Shown here one piece after another: positions 11,209 through 24,092 of a stretch of 64,000 nt of DNA; position 1 is the first letter of the stretch; each line of letters opens with the position of its first letter. The notes under the pieces are model-generated. The model saw only the letters and a list, made by a program, of their open reading frames with translations. It was not told the DNA's origin and searched no databases. The DNA comes from Pezicula radicicola. Its lineage: Eukaryota > Ascomycota > Leotiomycetes > Helotiales > Dermateaceae. The stretch spans positions 533,528 to 597,527 of the forward strand of contig PDUO01000036.1 of NCBI GenBank assembly GCA_003008705.1, given 5' to 3'. A program made the translations under genes and the position numbers.

Positions 11209-13483
11209 ATGGTACCGCCATTCGTAGCAAACATGCTGATGCGAGCAGAATACCTGGCGAAGTTGGTAGCGACTGCAAAAGAGGAGGACTCGAGGAAGGA
11301 GATTAAGGCTCGAGGTCTTCGGGATGGCGACAGTGAAACAATAAAAGGCAGGAAGGAGAGGAGGGTTCGTGACAAAAGGGACGGTGACGATGGGAAATGG
11401 CCCAAGGGTTTAGATGTGGGAAAAGAGAATAATAATCCTCAAGTAAAAGATGCGACACCACCACTGCCACCATCACCGGCATCAAATCCTCCACAAAAAG
11501 ATCGCATCGACCCTTTGAGTCCAGATGCTTCTCCTTTCACCAATGTAAGCCCAACTCGCCCAGATATTGGATTCATACTTACCAAATTCAGAGCACTATG
11601 ACTTCCCAAACATCAACCACATATGTCACTGTATGGAAAACGGTGCAACCTATAGTGAGTTCTCAAGTTTCTGGCAGGAAATCTTATGTGACTGACATTC
11701 TGCTTAGCCCAGTTCTAGTTCCACTCCAGTAGTAACATCTACTGTGTACGTTCCTATATACGTCACAGCATCAGTTACACCCAGCTCGTCGATAGAACCA
11801 ACAACTTCCACCTCCGCACTTGCAGCTACTTCTCAGTCAACAGTAGCTCAAGTCCCAACTTCAGTGACAGCTGTCTCTCCCACACCCACCACAACAAGTA
11901 TAAGCGTAAGTCTCTGCTTAATATCTCTTATTTACTATAATTAATCAGCTCTCTAGCGCACGACTTTCCCAATATACACTGGGACAAGTAGAGCAAGCCT
12001 TTTAACCTCCTTATCCACCTCAACTTCCAGTTCTGAGACCGCGAATACTTCTCTCGCTAGTGAGATGATGGCAGCGTCGTCGTTGTCTATAACAACTTCC
12101 GCCATCTCTTCGCCACAAGCCTCGTCATCACAAGCCTCAGCGTCCCAAGCTTCGTCATCACAAGTCTTAACATCTCAACCCTCAACTACGCAATCATCGA
12201 CGTCGCAACTTTCATCATCAGAAGCCGCCTCGTCAAGTAAAGCCTCAGTAAGCCTTATCCTTCATATTCTATTACCAAGACTCATCTAATTCGCATTAGC
12301 GCACGACATTTGAAAGATTCCAAGCCTCATGCACATCAGTAAGTAGTCCATAACTAATCCAACAATAAATCCTACAACAACTAATACCTCCCAGGCCTCA
12401 ACTTCCTGCACAATTTCCTCAATAATCTCTTCGTCAATTTCCGGAGGAGCATCAATAACAGGCACCGCAGTAGCAGACACAGCATCAAGTACATCAACCG
12501 CAACATCAGCAAGCCAATCCCTTGATAAAGGCATAGGTACAACCTTAGTAGTGTTCGCCGGTCTTGGTGGAGCAGCATTAGTTTTCTTCGGGATCTGGGC
12601 TTGTATTAAGAGAAGGATACATGGTATCAATGAGTTAAAAGATCCGAAGGAAGAGAATGAGAAGGCCTTTAGTGGAGCGGGTAGAAGAAAGTCAGATAAT
12701 GAGAGTAGACTCTGGGGTCCTGCTTCAACTGGAGCTGTAAGTACCCCTCCCCTTCCCATTTAGTCTTGACGTATTAACTAATAACATAAACAGGGAACCG
12801 AAACAACTCAAACTCGTGGTCCATTAGCAATGCCCGTCTACGTACCCCCAACAATGCCCCGAAGTCCAGCCTACGATCTCTATCAAGCACGCCAACAAGA
12901 AGCTCAAACAGGAGGTGAAATGCGTCCAGATAACGATCCATATAGAGCCCCAGAAGGACAAATCCAAACACAAGAAATATACTACGCAGGAAGTCCAGCA
13001 GGATTAAATTCTCCACAATATTCACAGAATTTACAACCAGTATCCCCATCAATGGCAATAGTAGGAGCACATGATCCATATAGACGACCCCATCCTTCAC
13101 CACGAGCATATGGTGGAGGCGCCGCAGCAGGATATGGAGGATATGACGGAGCAGATTACGGACCAGTTGAATTACCAGCCGAGGGAGTAAATCCAACGAG
13201 TCAATATTCTGCGTATACGGATGTTCAACCTCAGAGTCAATGGTCTGTTTCTAGAGATTCGAGTACTACTATTAGTACGGTTCCACGGTTTAGAAATATT
13301 GAGTCTTGGGCTAGTGATCAGAGGTTGAGGAGTGAGGGGGAGGGGAGTGGGGTGGGACAGGGAGGACAGGGAGGACAGGGAGGACAAGGAGGTGGATTGG
13401 GTGGGCCGCTGGGAGATGGAGTGGGAGGTGGAAGGGGTGTAGGTGTTGGTCCGGCTGGGTCGGGATTGAGGAATGTAATATGA
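11209..13483 (+). CDS. Ser/Thr-rich single-pass membrane protein (cell-wall-sensor-like)
   Basis: Seven exons (11209-11544, 11592-11654, 11708-11905, 11957-12247, 12300-12338, 12395-12736, 12794-13483) join in frame to 652 residues. The middle (about 113-350) is a mucin-like, Ser/Thr-rich region with repeated SQAS units, expected to be heavily O-glycosylated. One membrane helix follows at about 357-378 (TTLVVFAGLGGAALVFF...) and then a basic stop-transfer KRR. The cytoplasmic tail of about 270 residues is Pro/Gln/Tyr-rich and ends in GQGG repeats coded by 9-bp tandem DNA repeats near 13357-13390. The layout resembles Mid2/Wsc-like stress sensors, but no WSC or cysteine domain is visible, so function is inference. 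No signal peptide is seen in the chosen first exon, which is charged. The true 5' end may therefore differ. Confidence 0.7.
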
Positions 13484-15810
13484 AATGATGAATGGATGGT
13501 TTAAGAGGTGAGAATGGATGAGGGGGTGGGGGAGGGGAGAAAGGATTGAAGTTATGGTACTCGCTGGTGCGATGTAGATATATTCGTCGTTCTTTTCTTG
13601 TATAAATTTGGTAACTTTGTTTACGGTGATGAAGATTTAGAATAGAGAGAGTAGAGAGAGGAGAGTGGTAATAATATACGTTTTAGTACAAATAATCGGA
13701 GTATATATTCAAAATTTTGGAAGTATTTTGTATAAAGATGCATAACTAGTGAAATAATAGGAAAGTAATTAAATTTAGATTTTAATAGGGGTTAACTTGA
13801 TGGTATTAATTTTTGCTTTTGTGTTGTTAGGACAGACATAAGCTAATAAGTTATACAAAGTTTCCTTTCCATCTTAGCATGTACCTCCAACCTCCATACA
13901 TAAATAATATGCTATTACTAACATTTATACCCTACGACTAACGAAAAGTTATTCAGCGAGTGAAAAGAGATTCATATTATAAGCTAAATCACAATACAGT
14001 GCCTACCTAGCAACTTTCTATATCTCCCTCGTATAAGACCCTGTTTTCCCTTTACCATTAAGCATAAACTTTAAATCGAACACGTACATCGAGTTACTCA
14101 AATCAACTTAGTTACTAAATTCAAACAAAGTAATAAGTGAGTGACTATAGTTACATAGCAGTGCATGTATTCGACAGAATATTTTCCAGTTTCCATAGAA
14201 GTATAAATAATAGCAAATATATCTACGCGAAAGGTAAATTGTATTTTAAATTAAAATAGAGAACTTTGGATGTCATTTTCACTTACTTATTTACTCACTC
14301 TTATCCTACCTAATCAAAGAGTTGGTGCCCGTTTAGACTTGGTAGGAGGAAGAAGAATTCTGGGTTTAGTTTTGAGAGGGTTGTCTAGTCTTGAGGTGGG
14401 GTTGAGATGGATGATATTATTATTGATTGATTGGGTTTATTGGCTAGGGTTGAGGGTTCGTTTNAAGATGGGGGTTTTGTGGTCTGATGATAATGGTTAG
14501 ACGTGAAGTTCGAGAGTTGAAGGTGGGTGTTGAGGAATGAGGATAGGAGGAGTGGAATAGTGTATTTGTGTATGTGAGAGGGAGAGGAAGAGAGATAGAT
14601 GGTTGAAATGAGCGACGTGGTGCACGTTGCTCATTTAGGGAAGACATAGGTATCATAGTAGTGTAGTGGTAGTTGGTGATTGGTGGGGGTCACGCATTGT
14701 CAACAAGCACAAGATTAGCGGCATATGACTCTCACAGAAACGCTTACTTGATGCGAAGCGGACCAGTTCTCAAAAACAGAAAGTCTCTCGCTCGTTGCGT
14801 TCCTACCTACAACAAAACAGCAAGACACGTAAACAAACACACAACTATTGCAGATGTATGTGTTCCACATAGATGAAATTTTGCTCCTAACAAGGTCAAC
14901 AAGCAAATAGTCTCCTTTTAAGATCAGAGACATCGTATAGATCTTTAAGCCTAGTTGACGGGCACCACTAGGAGAGTTTCGTATCTCAAGGGCGTTTCCA
15001 AATAATACATTCGATCTTGTGAGAGTTTTAGATAATATAACCTATCCTGAAAAGGTTCAGAGTAAATATCGAAGCTAGAACTAGGTTTTGCGCACGTAAG
15101 TAGACTTCAATTTCATTACTCACACTTCTGATGATTTATATTTGATCACAAATATGGGATATTAGCATATATCATTAACTGGTTCGCATTTAGGCCGCAT
15201 TCGAGGGGAGCCGGTTCTGTAGCTACTGAGTCACTTGAGAGTGCCATAAGGAGGGGAGTATTTCCACAGAATATTAGTCTGTAAAGTTATTCATCATCCA
15301 CTGGAACCTTCGACTTAGCGTTATTTCTTTCTGTTGACTTCAATATGCTCTGGTTTTATAGAGCTAATAGATAATTACTGAAACAGCTTTGTATGTGTTA
15401 TTCGTATTGCTTGTTCGTTGACTGTAGTTTAGGGACAGTTAGTCGCTTAAATGTAATCATTGGCTCCGTGAAATATCACAACAATGCTCTTAAAGTTAAT
15501 GTAAAACCACTCAATATCTGTCTACAACTCAATCACACAACCCTGGTTCCAAGACCATCTTGGCCATCCAAACTTCCTGAGTCTTTGCGCTTCAATTTCT
15601 CCCCCAATACGAATATTGAGGTTAGGTCTTATTCAACTTAGCTCTCCGAATCAAGACTGCTAGATACTTTAAGACAATGTTCTCAATTCATTTTACATAG
15701 CTATGATTGAAAGCTACGCTTTTGCCCTTTCAACTCCAACATTTCAATGTCATCAATGGCATTATCTTCTATTTTGATGCAGACAAAATGCGCTAGGCTA
15801 AAGACCCCTT
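13484..15810. other. AT-rich intergenic stretch
   Basis: 2.3 kb between converging genes. It is AT-rich with no protein-like frame, one ambiguous base at 14464, and one copy of a short dispersed repeat at about 14091-14150 (listed). The first 200 bp is likely the 3' UTR of the membrane protein. The last 150 bp is likely the 3' UTR of coatomer beta'. Confidence 0.5.
14091..14150 (+). repeat. dispersed repeat copy (CAAATCAANTNAGTT family)
   Basis: This copy shares the 16-nt block GAGTTACTCAAATCAA plus a following TAAATTCAAA...TAAGTGA block with 42367-42412. It also shares the core AAATCAAGT-AGTT with two units at 38019-38054. It may be part of a degraded mobile element or a short tandem repeat family. 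Confidence 0.55.
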
Positions 15811-18719
15811 TTAAGCCTCTACCGATGTTTCTTCCACCGCTTCCGCATCTGGATCAGGACCATCACCATTAACTACCTCATTCGTATTTGCTCCCTCATC
15901 ATGACCGTTGACATCGATCAAGTTCACGGTGCCTTCACTCTCTAATCTCAGGTACTCCTCCCACTCGGGGAACAACTCTTCGTCTTCACCTGGCACACCC
16001 ACTGTCTTGGCTACTCTGCCCTTCTTCTCCTTCTCCAAGCTCTCCTTCCACAGGGCAACTGTTGCGGCTGTGGCACTTGGCTTGTACGTCTGCGAGAAGA
16101 GTACGGCTTCTGATGTTCGACCGGTCTTAGTCAAAAGATCAATACAACCCTGAACATCTCCGAGCTGCCACAAGCAGGTGAAGGCAACATTGTGCGCGCC
16201 CGCCGCTGAGGCCTGTTGGGAAAGAGCTCTCAGTCCTTCGCGGTCACCAGTGGATGAGTGCAGCAGCAGTAATGAGCCGAGGTCCTTGCCGTTTGTGAAA
16301 CACTCAGCAGCAAGCGCTAAATCCCAGCCTGCTAGAGCAGCGTCACCGACTGTCTTCCACTTATGCTCAACATCAGCTTCCCTCGCTAGCTCCAACGCTA
16401 TAGGTAGTTGGCCAAGGGCCAGGGCGAGCTCAAATTTATGCTCGGAATCAGTCGCAACTTCGAGGGCAAGTTCCTTGTGACCTTGACCTTCGAGGAAGCG
16501 AGCGATTTTGTTGAGCTGGTCTTGTGGGATATTAGGAAGACGTTCTTGCGCCTCCTCCATGTCACCACGAAGAACAAGAGTTTGGTACTCGACGACTTCG
16601 AGGGACAGAGCGAAAGATGTAACGTTGACATCTTTGTCCGCCAGGTAAATTCTAGAATCGCGTTGAATGTAACCAAGAATGTACATTGGCTGATCGAAGT
16701 GTGAAATGGTGTATGTTTGGTCGCCAACAAGGTAGTTGAGACGGTTCGTGCTGTTTGTGTAGATGAAGCAGTCTCCGACCCATTCACCTGTTCGTACGCT
16801 TGAAAAACGTTAGCAATGTCAAGGGTGTCCAAGTTGCATTACTCACCTCTCGTTGATATCGGTTACTACTTCGAAAGCAGCCTCACATCCGTCATCATCG
16901 TCAATCTCTCCATTCTGAACAGCCGCGATGTAGTTCTCTCGCGAGAACCGCAAGACGTAAAATGTATCTTCACAGGCAATTGCGACCAGCTCACCGCTCT
17001 CAGACCAGTAAACTTCCTTGGGGTCGACTTCGATTCTTCGGACCAAGCCACCAGTTTGCCAGTCGTAGAAACCAACACCCCCTTGGCCCTTAACACCAAG
17101 TAGAACACCACCAGTCAACCCTTCAGCCTGGAAGCCAACGTCGAGGGGTCCGGATTTCTTTTCGTCAAAGTTTCTGAAGATTTTAACACTTGTGGCTGAC
17201 TCTCGGATGGCGTAATCGTTTCCATTCGCAACAGAGCCCCAAGCGAAGTCCAGAGCAGAGCCGAAAGCCTTATTCCTCCACGCGAGAGCGGTGTAAATGA
17301 TGAACTCCCCATCACCGCAGACTGATGCCCATCGACCGTTGGGAGAGTGGAGGAGAGTTTGTGGGTAGACTTCGCAGGTACCGAGATCTTTGGTAGGGAG
17401 AGAGATTGGATCGCTATCTTTGAGGGAGGAACCTGTAGTATTATTAGCACCTTGTAGCATTCCTCATTGCCGTATAACTCACTTGCGGAATCGATTCTCG
17501 ATGAGATAATCTCGCTATGCCTGGCCCAAATCAATTTCCCAGAGCCATCCATGGACACTGCTGGCTCTTCCCGTCCCATCTTGACAACCACCGCACCCTC
17601 ATCAAAACCCACAGCAACACCCTGCTTGCCTCTCTGGTAGCTTACACACCATGCTCGCTCCAGACCGTAGTTCAGTGATTGCTCGAGCCTGTATGTGTTG
17701 GCGTGCCAAATCTTAACTGTTCCATCTTCTGAACCGGAAATGATGACTGGCAATTCTGGGTGGTAGCAAGCAAAGGAAACATTGCTGGTGTGGCCTTCTA
17801 GAGTTGCGATCAAGGATTTAGTGGTGTAGTCCCAAATCTTGACTGTCCTGTCGTCGGAGGTAGTGAGGAGGTATGGCTTGTCGGATTGCGGGTAGTAATC
17901 AACATGGTTGACACCTTTCGTCTCGTGCGCCTCGAGTGTGAAGTTGGCGGTCGAAGAGCCTAAGCTCCAGATCTTGACCGTCCTGTCCAAACATGCTGAT
18001 GCGAATGTGTTGGTATCTTTGGGATTAATGGCCAGTCCCATAACATAATGGCTGTGTCCTTCAAAAATCTGTACACACTTCCATCCCTTGTCCCAATCCC
18101 ATAGCTTGATGGTCATGTCATCGGAAGCTGTCAAAACGAATGGTTGTGAGGGGTGAACTACGATCGCGCGAATGTAATCTGGGTGGGCTTCGAAGGAGGT
18201 GATCTTCTCGGAGGTGTTGTAATTGTATACTCGAAGCTGGAAGTCATCTGAACCGCAGACGATCCAGTTCTTGCGCGCAATGAATCGTCCGGCTCGTACA
18301 GGGACATCGGTCAGTTCAAAGGTCTTGACTATTGCCTGGAGATGGTGAGTTCATGTTTTACTTGTGGCAAATCTGCGGACCATACCTGGGTCTCGTATGA
18401 CCAAATATAAACATGACCTGGGAGAAATCAGCAATTGCCTTTGCTGAATGCGCTTCGCAACATACCGCTATATAAAGTTGTCAAGATCCATGGCTCGACA
18501 GGGTGGAAATCAATCCCCTTGACTCTCTCGCTCCGCGCAAATAACTGTCTCTGGATTCGAAAAGCCGAATTAGTACTTGTCGTCATCTTGTCTGCGCTGT
18601 TGATTTCTGTAGCTGCTTTGCGATATTTGAGGTAAAATATCCTGAAGCGTGGGCTGTCGAAATCAAATCAACTGGACAAAAAAAAAGTAAGATATGCATA
18701 CCTTTACATCCAACCGCAT
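15811..18719 (-). CDS. SEC27: coatomer subunit beta' (COPI coat)
   Basis: Beta'-COP of the COPI vesicle coat, which returns cargo from Golgi to ER on the cytosolic membrane face. Six exons (18719-18702, 18550-18466, 18417-18386, 18335-17483, 17432-16847, 16798-15811) join in frame to 853 residues, the normal family size. The N-terminus MRLDVKRQLFARSERVKGID is the signature start of the family. WD40 repeats fill about residues 1-310 (TASDDMTIKLWDW, SACLDRTVKIWSL, TTSDDRTVKIWDY, SGSEDGTVKIWHA). They are followed by the second propeller and an alpha-solenoid (DVQGCIDLLTKTGR...), and the protein ends in a disordered acidic tail. The first three exons are small (18, 85 and 32 nt). No abnormal feature; an intact housekeeping gene. 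Confidence 0.95.
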
Positions 18720-19463
18720 CTTGTCCAACCACTATGCAGCAATGTCTCGCGGTAAGGGATGTAAATGAGGAAATGTGGCTTTCCGTATGCCAGCAGAGGC
18801 CACTCTGCACAATTTGGGTGTTGTGGTCAGTCGTGGAATTGAAAGGAAGCTGGAGCAATCGCGGATGAGATGTCTAGTTGATAGGTATTTAGAGAAGTGA
18901 GGGGAGGTGGAGGGAGGGGTGCAATGCTGGAGTATATTTCCAGATTCGTGGTCTTTGGAGCTCGCGCACCCGACGTTCGTGGTCAACGAGGCTGTGCGCT
19001 AACTGCATTTAGCTAGCTCTAAAAGCTGAGGCTCTTGAATGTCATTTTGGAGAAAAGAAAAATCCTCAATGATACTAAAGTACAATACTCGTCGACTCTT
19101 TCCCCATTAAACAAACCGACTCTTTAGCTAATGCTTCCTCAGTGTCAACATGCTCTGTGCGTAGATGAGATAATCTAGGTCAATTATTGCAAAAGATGTC
19201 GCTACATATTGATTTTTGACAGTTCACATTGCGAACAAGAGTGCCGAGACGAGATAAATCACAATCATGAGAAACTAGATTTAAGTTTTTATATGTTCAT
19301 CAATTCGTCTAGGAATCTACGCTTTATGCTGCGCTAATGCTGCAGTACAACGTTGGGTTCATCTTGAACCTGTATGAATCTTGTTCATATGTTTGGATAT
19401 CGCTAAAAAAAAAAACGCTCACAACCCAAAATCCTTTTCGCCGTAATCAAAATAGAACGCCAA
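18720..19463. other. intergenic: SEC27 promoter and mtlD 3' side
   Basis: Contains the upstream region of coatomer beta' (from 18720) and the downstream region of the mannitol-1-phosphate dehydrogenase gene. No gene-like frame. Confidence 0.5.
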
Positions 19464-20700
19464 TTATGCTGCATCAGCTTGAACCTTCTTCACAATGCTC
19501 ACAACATGCGGGAACAGGGGATGGCTGGCCTCCAGACCGCAAACAAGTGTTGTAACCTCCTCGGGTGTCTTCTCCTCCATAATCTTTGCCAAGTCTGCAC
19601 TCTCTTCATCTTCAGGCACATTTTGGAAACGGAAAGCCATTTCAGCGGCGTCAAGCAGAGCACTGAAATCATGTCCCTTCTCGGCAAGTTCAGCAGCTGG
19701 GCCAATGAAGCGCTCCTTGCGGCTTAGTTTTCGGAGAGGCGCACGACCAACACGCTCAACGGCATCTTCCAAGTGAGGGTTGCCGATACGGGTGATGATC
19801 TTCTCAACGTAATCCTTTTGTTCTTGTTCGTGGATGCCATGCTTGCCGACGATCAATGTACTCGTCTCAGCCAAAGCCTTTCGTACTTCGTCGATGATCT
19901 TGGGATCTTGTAAAGCATCGTAGACAGTGGTCTTCTTGTGGTAGTAGCCGTGGTATGCTGCTGCAGCGTGACCAGTGTTGACGGTGAAAAGCTTGCGCTC
20001 GATGTATGGGATTAAATCGTCAACCCACTTGATGCCATCGATCGCAGGGGGTTCGTGATCAACGAAAGGCGTGCGGTCAACAACCCATTCGTAGAATGCC
20101 TCGAGCTTGACGTCAAGACCCGCTCCTGGATCTTGTGCTGGAACGATGCGGTCAATGGCCGAGTTGGCAAAGCGTGCTCGCTCGTGGTGGTCTTCTAAGC
20201 GGTGTTCCGCAGTATGTTTCGGGTCTTTGATGTGCTGTGCAAGCGTATCCGTTGCACCGATGGCATTTTCGCAGGCGATGACGGCGATTGGAGTTGCCTC
20301 GTTGGGTCTTGCGTCGATTCCCTTTGCAATAACTGGGGCGATGAACTTGAGAATATTGGGTCCAACCGAGCAGGTGACGATGTCTGCGGTTGTGATCTCA
20401 TTGATGACGTCTGCTTCGTTTGTTTTCGAGTTGATGGCGCGGTAGTTTGTGATGGTGGACTCCTCGGTGCCCTGGGAACCCACTTGAATGACTTTGTAGG
20501 ACTTGTTGGCCTGAAGCTGATCGATTATCGAGTCCATGACATCGGCAAAGACGACTTCATATCCCGACTTGTGAAGGAATTCTGCGACGAAGCCACGGCC
20601 TAATGGACAGTTAGCAGCGGAAGCAAACCGACATGACTTTGGGATAGGACATACCAATGTTGCCAGCGCCGAAATGGACTGCCTTTAATTGCTTTCCCAT
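19464..20700 (-). CDS. mtlD: mannitol-1-phosphate 5-dehydrogenase
   Basis: Interconverts fructose-6-phosphate and mannitol-1-phosphate with NAD(H), the key step of fungal mannitol metabolism; cytosolic, monomeric polyol-specific long-chain dehydrogenase. Two exons (20700-20655 and 20599-19464) give 393 residues, matching the family. The nucleotide-binding motif FGAGNIGRG (about residues 10-18) is formed across the single intron. The catalytic-site segment [12 protein letters not shown] (about 214-225) has the conserved lysine, asparagine and histidine. The C-terminal domain contains the conserved RKLSRKERF stretch. The start at 20700 is the ATG next to the Rossmann strand. The gene has an unusually long upstream gap (3.4 kb) that contains CCCCT-rich repeats. 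CCCCT/AGGGG is the core of yeast stress-response elements, but whether it acts here is inference. Confidence 0.95.
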
Positions 20701-21282
20701 GATTGCGATTGTGAGAGTTGGTTTGCGGGGAAGTGGATGTGGGTGGATAGAGGGGTTAGATGGTGTTGAGGTAGGTATATGTAGATTGGTTGGATATAGA
20801 TGATGGGTGATGGTTTCAAGTTGGCCGCAGATGGCGGGGTAGAGACGAAGAAGAAGGTTGTGAGGATGGTTGTGAGGGGTGAATTAAGTCTCAAGTGATG
20901 TGTATGATTTAAGAGGGGTCAAAGTGAAGATATTGTCAGTCAGACAAAGGAAACGGGGCTGTACTTATACTGTACAAATCGAAGGGTATGGAAAACAAGG
21001 CTATTAGGGCAGACGGGATGGGCCTGACTTCGAAAGCGTCGGCATACGAATCACGATGTGTCTTTGCGAATGGCTGACCATTTTCGTATCAGCGTCCTTC
21101 TGGACAGCTCACCAATCAACATGAAGCAGAACACTAGTGCGGGGAAGCAGTGATTGGCTGAAGGCACGACCCGGGGGATAGTGATTGGACCAAAGGCGGT
21201 TGAGGGGATCCACCGTACCCATTAAAAGCGTCTATTAACGCCAATGACTGTGGACTTGGCCCTATATGGAGGGGAATGAATG

Positions 21283-21330
21283 CTTGAGGGATTGAGGGAT
21301 TGAGCGATTAAGCGATTGAGCGGTTGAGAG
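21283..21330 (+). repeat. 8-bp tandem repeat, six units
   Basis: Six consecutive 8-mers of the form NTTRAGNG: CTTGAGGG, ATTGAGGG, ATTGAGCG, ATTAAGCG, ATTGAGCG, GTTGAGAG. It lies about 580 bp upstream of the mtlD start. Confidence 0.8.
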
Positions 21331-21800
21331 GGTCCCAACAACGTCAGCGACCGAAAAAAAAACAGACAAGGGGGGATCTCATCGGTAGATCCAGGCAGGC
21401 TGTGGTAGGATGCAGGCTGTGGTGAGAATGTTCAGGTACGAAGGTACGGGAAGGTTGGTGCCATTGTGCTCGTACCTTGACGGAGCATGCCCTACTACCC
21501 ATAATGATTAATGGCTAATTAAAAAATCCGGTGATAAAAAAGGGCCTTCCTCTCTCGGTCAAATTCAGATTTTCAGCAGTTGAGTCTTTCTTGCCTTTGC
21601 CCCCCTCGCCTGTTCATTATCGTGAGACCACAGTCACAAGCATCCCATTCTCACCCATCACAACGTAACAATCCTACAGCAGACAGAGAGCACGACACGC
21701 CTTGGCTCGGCCTTTCCTTCGGGGCCCTTTAATCGGTTAGCCCCTTTATTAGCCGGGCTAGCCTTCTTACTCATACATACACTACAGCACACCTAAGCGT

Positions 21801-21847
21801 GCTAACCCCCCCTAACCTCCCTAACCCCCCCCTAACCCCCCTAACCT
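21801..21847 (+). repeat. telomere-like C-rich repeat (CCCTAAC)n, degenerate
   Basis: Five CTAACC units separated by C-runs of variable length. They read as degenerate interstitial copies of the fungal telomere repeat CCCTAA, or equally as a cluster of CCCCT stress-element cores. Position: 1.1 kb upstream of the mtlD start. Confidence 0.65.
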
Positions 21848-22754
21848 CAGGCGCCTGGCACGGCAATCCCGCCAAATCATCCAATGTGCTTCTTGCGTCT
21901 TCACCGCAGAATCCACATCTCAACCAGGTCCAGAGCTGTTTAAAGCCGCTGTCCAGTGATATCATTGAACAGCTGCTGCCCTCATCGTTGGCAAACGCTT
22001 GCATCGTGTGAACTTGTCTCCAAAACACGCATGAGGCATGAACACTGCCCCCGAGCACTGCGATACTTTTGTTTCTTTCTCTCTTTCCTCTTCCTCTCTC
22101 CTATCTGCGCCATTTTCACGCCCCCATTCTCAACTGCCAGAAACCACTAGAACCACCAAAATCCGAATAAAACGCTAAAGCAGAGACACTCATCATCGAA
22201 TTGGCCCCGGAAAGGCTCGCAAAGCCGCGACAAGACCCTCATCGTGGATACTTGTGCCCATACTAAATGTCTACTCGGCCGAGACCGACCCGAAGTATAC
22301 ATCCTACGAAGAACGGTATGGTACTGGTACTGTGTGATAGTACAGAAGCTAGGCACAGTACTGTACACATGCAAGTCGCATTTTGCCTTTACACTCCCTG
22401 TCTGTTAGGCATCAATGCGCCGAGTAATCATCCTTCATCAGTATCACCAGGAACTCAGAATTGACTGTCGGCACACTTCACGAGAAAAAGATGATATCCG
22501 ATACGGATGGACATATGGAGACATGGAGCCTTTCAGACACGTTCTCTCCTCGTGCATCTGCATATTTTCCCATGGGGCTCCTCGGTCCGTTTCTCCTTTT
22601 CTCCTCATGACACTTTGGAAGGGGGTGTGGAGAAGCCTCTCTGTGTTAGTGACCCCGAATTGTCCCGGGCTTGAAAGTCGTGAGAACAATTGTCGTTCTT
22701 ATCTCAACTAAGTCGCCCTCCATTATTCCCACGTGGGGCCTGTAAGGCCTGTAG

Positions 22755-22774
22755 AGCCCTCTTGTGAGAGGGCT
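22755..22774. repeat. perfect 8-bp hairpin
   Basis: AGCCCTCT and AGAGGGCT are perfect reverse complements separated by the 4-nt loop TGTG. It resembles a short RNA stem-loop, but no neighbouring gene ends here. Confidence 0.45.
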
Positions 22775-24092
22775 TTCAAAAAGCCTCTGGCACTCCCTCC
22801 CGTTCTGCTCGGGATTGTTGTCATTCTGCAGCAAACATGGTCACATGATGAGGGGAACGTCGCTCTTGTTCAGCCTCAGCCTCGATCCTTCAGCCACCTA
22901 GTCCGTCCGACTTGTTATTGACTGCGATTAGTGACTTGATGTGGAATAACTTTCCCAATAATCAATCTACCAGATCATGCCTTTATTTGATTTTCGCATT
23001 GGCCCTTTTTGTAAAAATTCAGCTCTATTACATCTACAGTGTTCCTCTGGAAGTCTAGGTCCAGCAATGCCGTAGTACTTCGACATCGTTGTATCATTCA
23101 TACCTATTAATAGGTAGGTATATCCAAACCAAATGATAAGGTTATTCCTAATTCTTCTATTTTTATACTCATCATTTTGATTGTTGCTCTTTGGGTAATC
23201 CGTTTGCATTTTAAGTTACTGCCCGCTCTTGCTAGTTGTCTCGCTTGTGTCTTTCTGTAAAGTTTATTCCTATGGCGGCCTCGTTCCATGCTAGGTAGTC
23301 CTGTGGAAGTCTAGACCCCACGAAACACTTTCTATACTGTCGGATACTTTTCAAATATGTCGTTACTGAAAGGCTCTCGAAAAGAAGCAGTGCATAGGTG
23401 GCAGAGACATGGGAAAATCGTATGCATCAATTATGTATTTCAAGATTTCGTCCTGAAGATTGATGAGCGTCAATCAATCGTTCCCTTCCAAGCCTAAGCG
23501 CTAGCTGCTTATGCTTAAACCAATGACCCAATAGAAGTGCCTTTCAATGCCATAAGCTTCTGAACGGGCTTCAAGCGAAGGTTTATGAGCGCACCGCTAC
23601 TTGGTCCCCTGATTGTCATTGACGATAATGAGCCAAATTTCAGGTTGCTTTGATTAAGGCACATAGCATATGTCTTGTACTGTCTAGTTGACCCCGTGGG
23701 GTTGAACTCTCGTGGGGTAGCTGTCATTCCTTTTGGCGAATGAAACCTCTCGAAGGCGTATAAAGTCTAGGCTAGTAGCGAGTCGTTGTCTACTAACATG
23801 TTCCGGCCCACCAATTCTACTAGCAGAGTAACTTAGGTACGGTACCGAACCCAAAGAGAGATCTGAATGACACCGTGATTGCGCTAACTTTTAAGCATAC
23901 ACTAAAGGCTAAAAGGAGGCCTCTGTCCATACCATAATCTTTCTCATCCCTTTCACACCCTTCCCCTCTACATCTACAGCTCTATCCTTCAAAACACGAC
24001 AAAACGTGTAAAGTCACTCACCAACCATAATTTGTACAACATTCAACGCCGAACACGCTCTTTTGGTGGAAAATATTCCCCTAATCACAACC

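Larger units (their letters stand above)
20701..24092. promoter_or_regulatory. long divergent intergenic region (3.4 kb)
   Basis: Lies between mtlD (-) and the disordered-protein gene (+). No convincing coding frame; the many 60-100 codon frames start mostly at non-ATG codons and lack protein character. It contains an 8-bp tandem repeat, a telomere-like C-rich repeat and a perfect small hairpin, all listed separately. The mtlD leader (20701-20890) is pyrimidine-rich on the coding strand. A non-coding transcript could be present, but I cannot show one. Confidence 0.45.

Noticed and set aside
14270..14500. 76-codon frame containing an ambiguous base
   Set aside because: AT-rich, repetitive leucine/valine content from simple DNA, no homology, no splice context.
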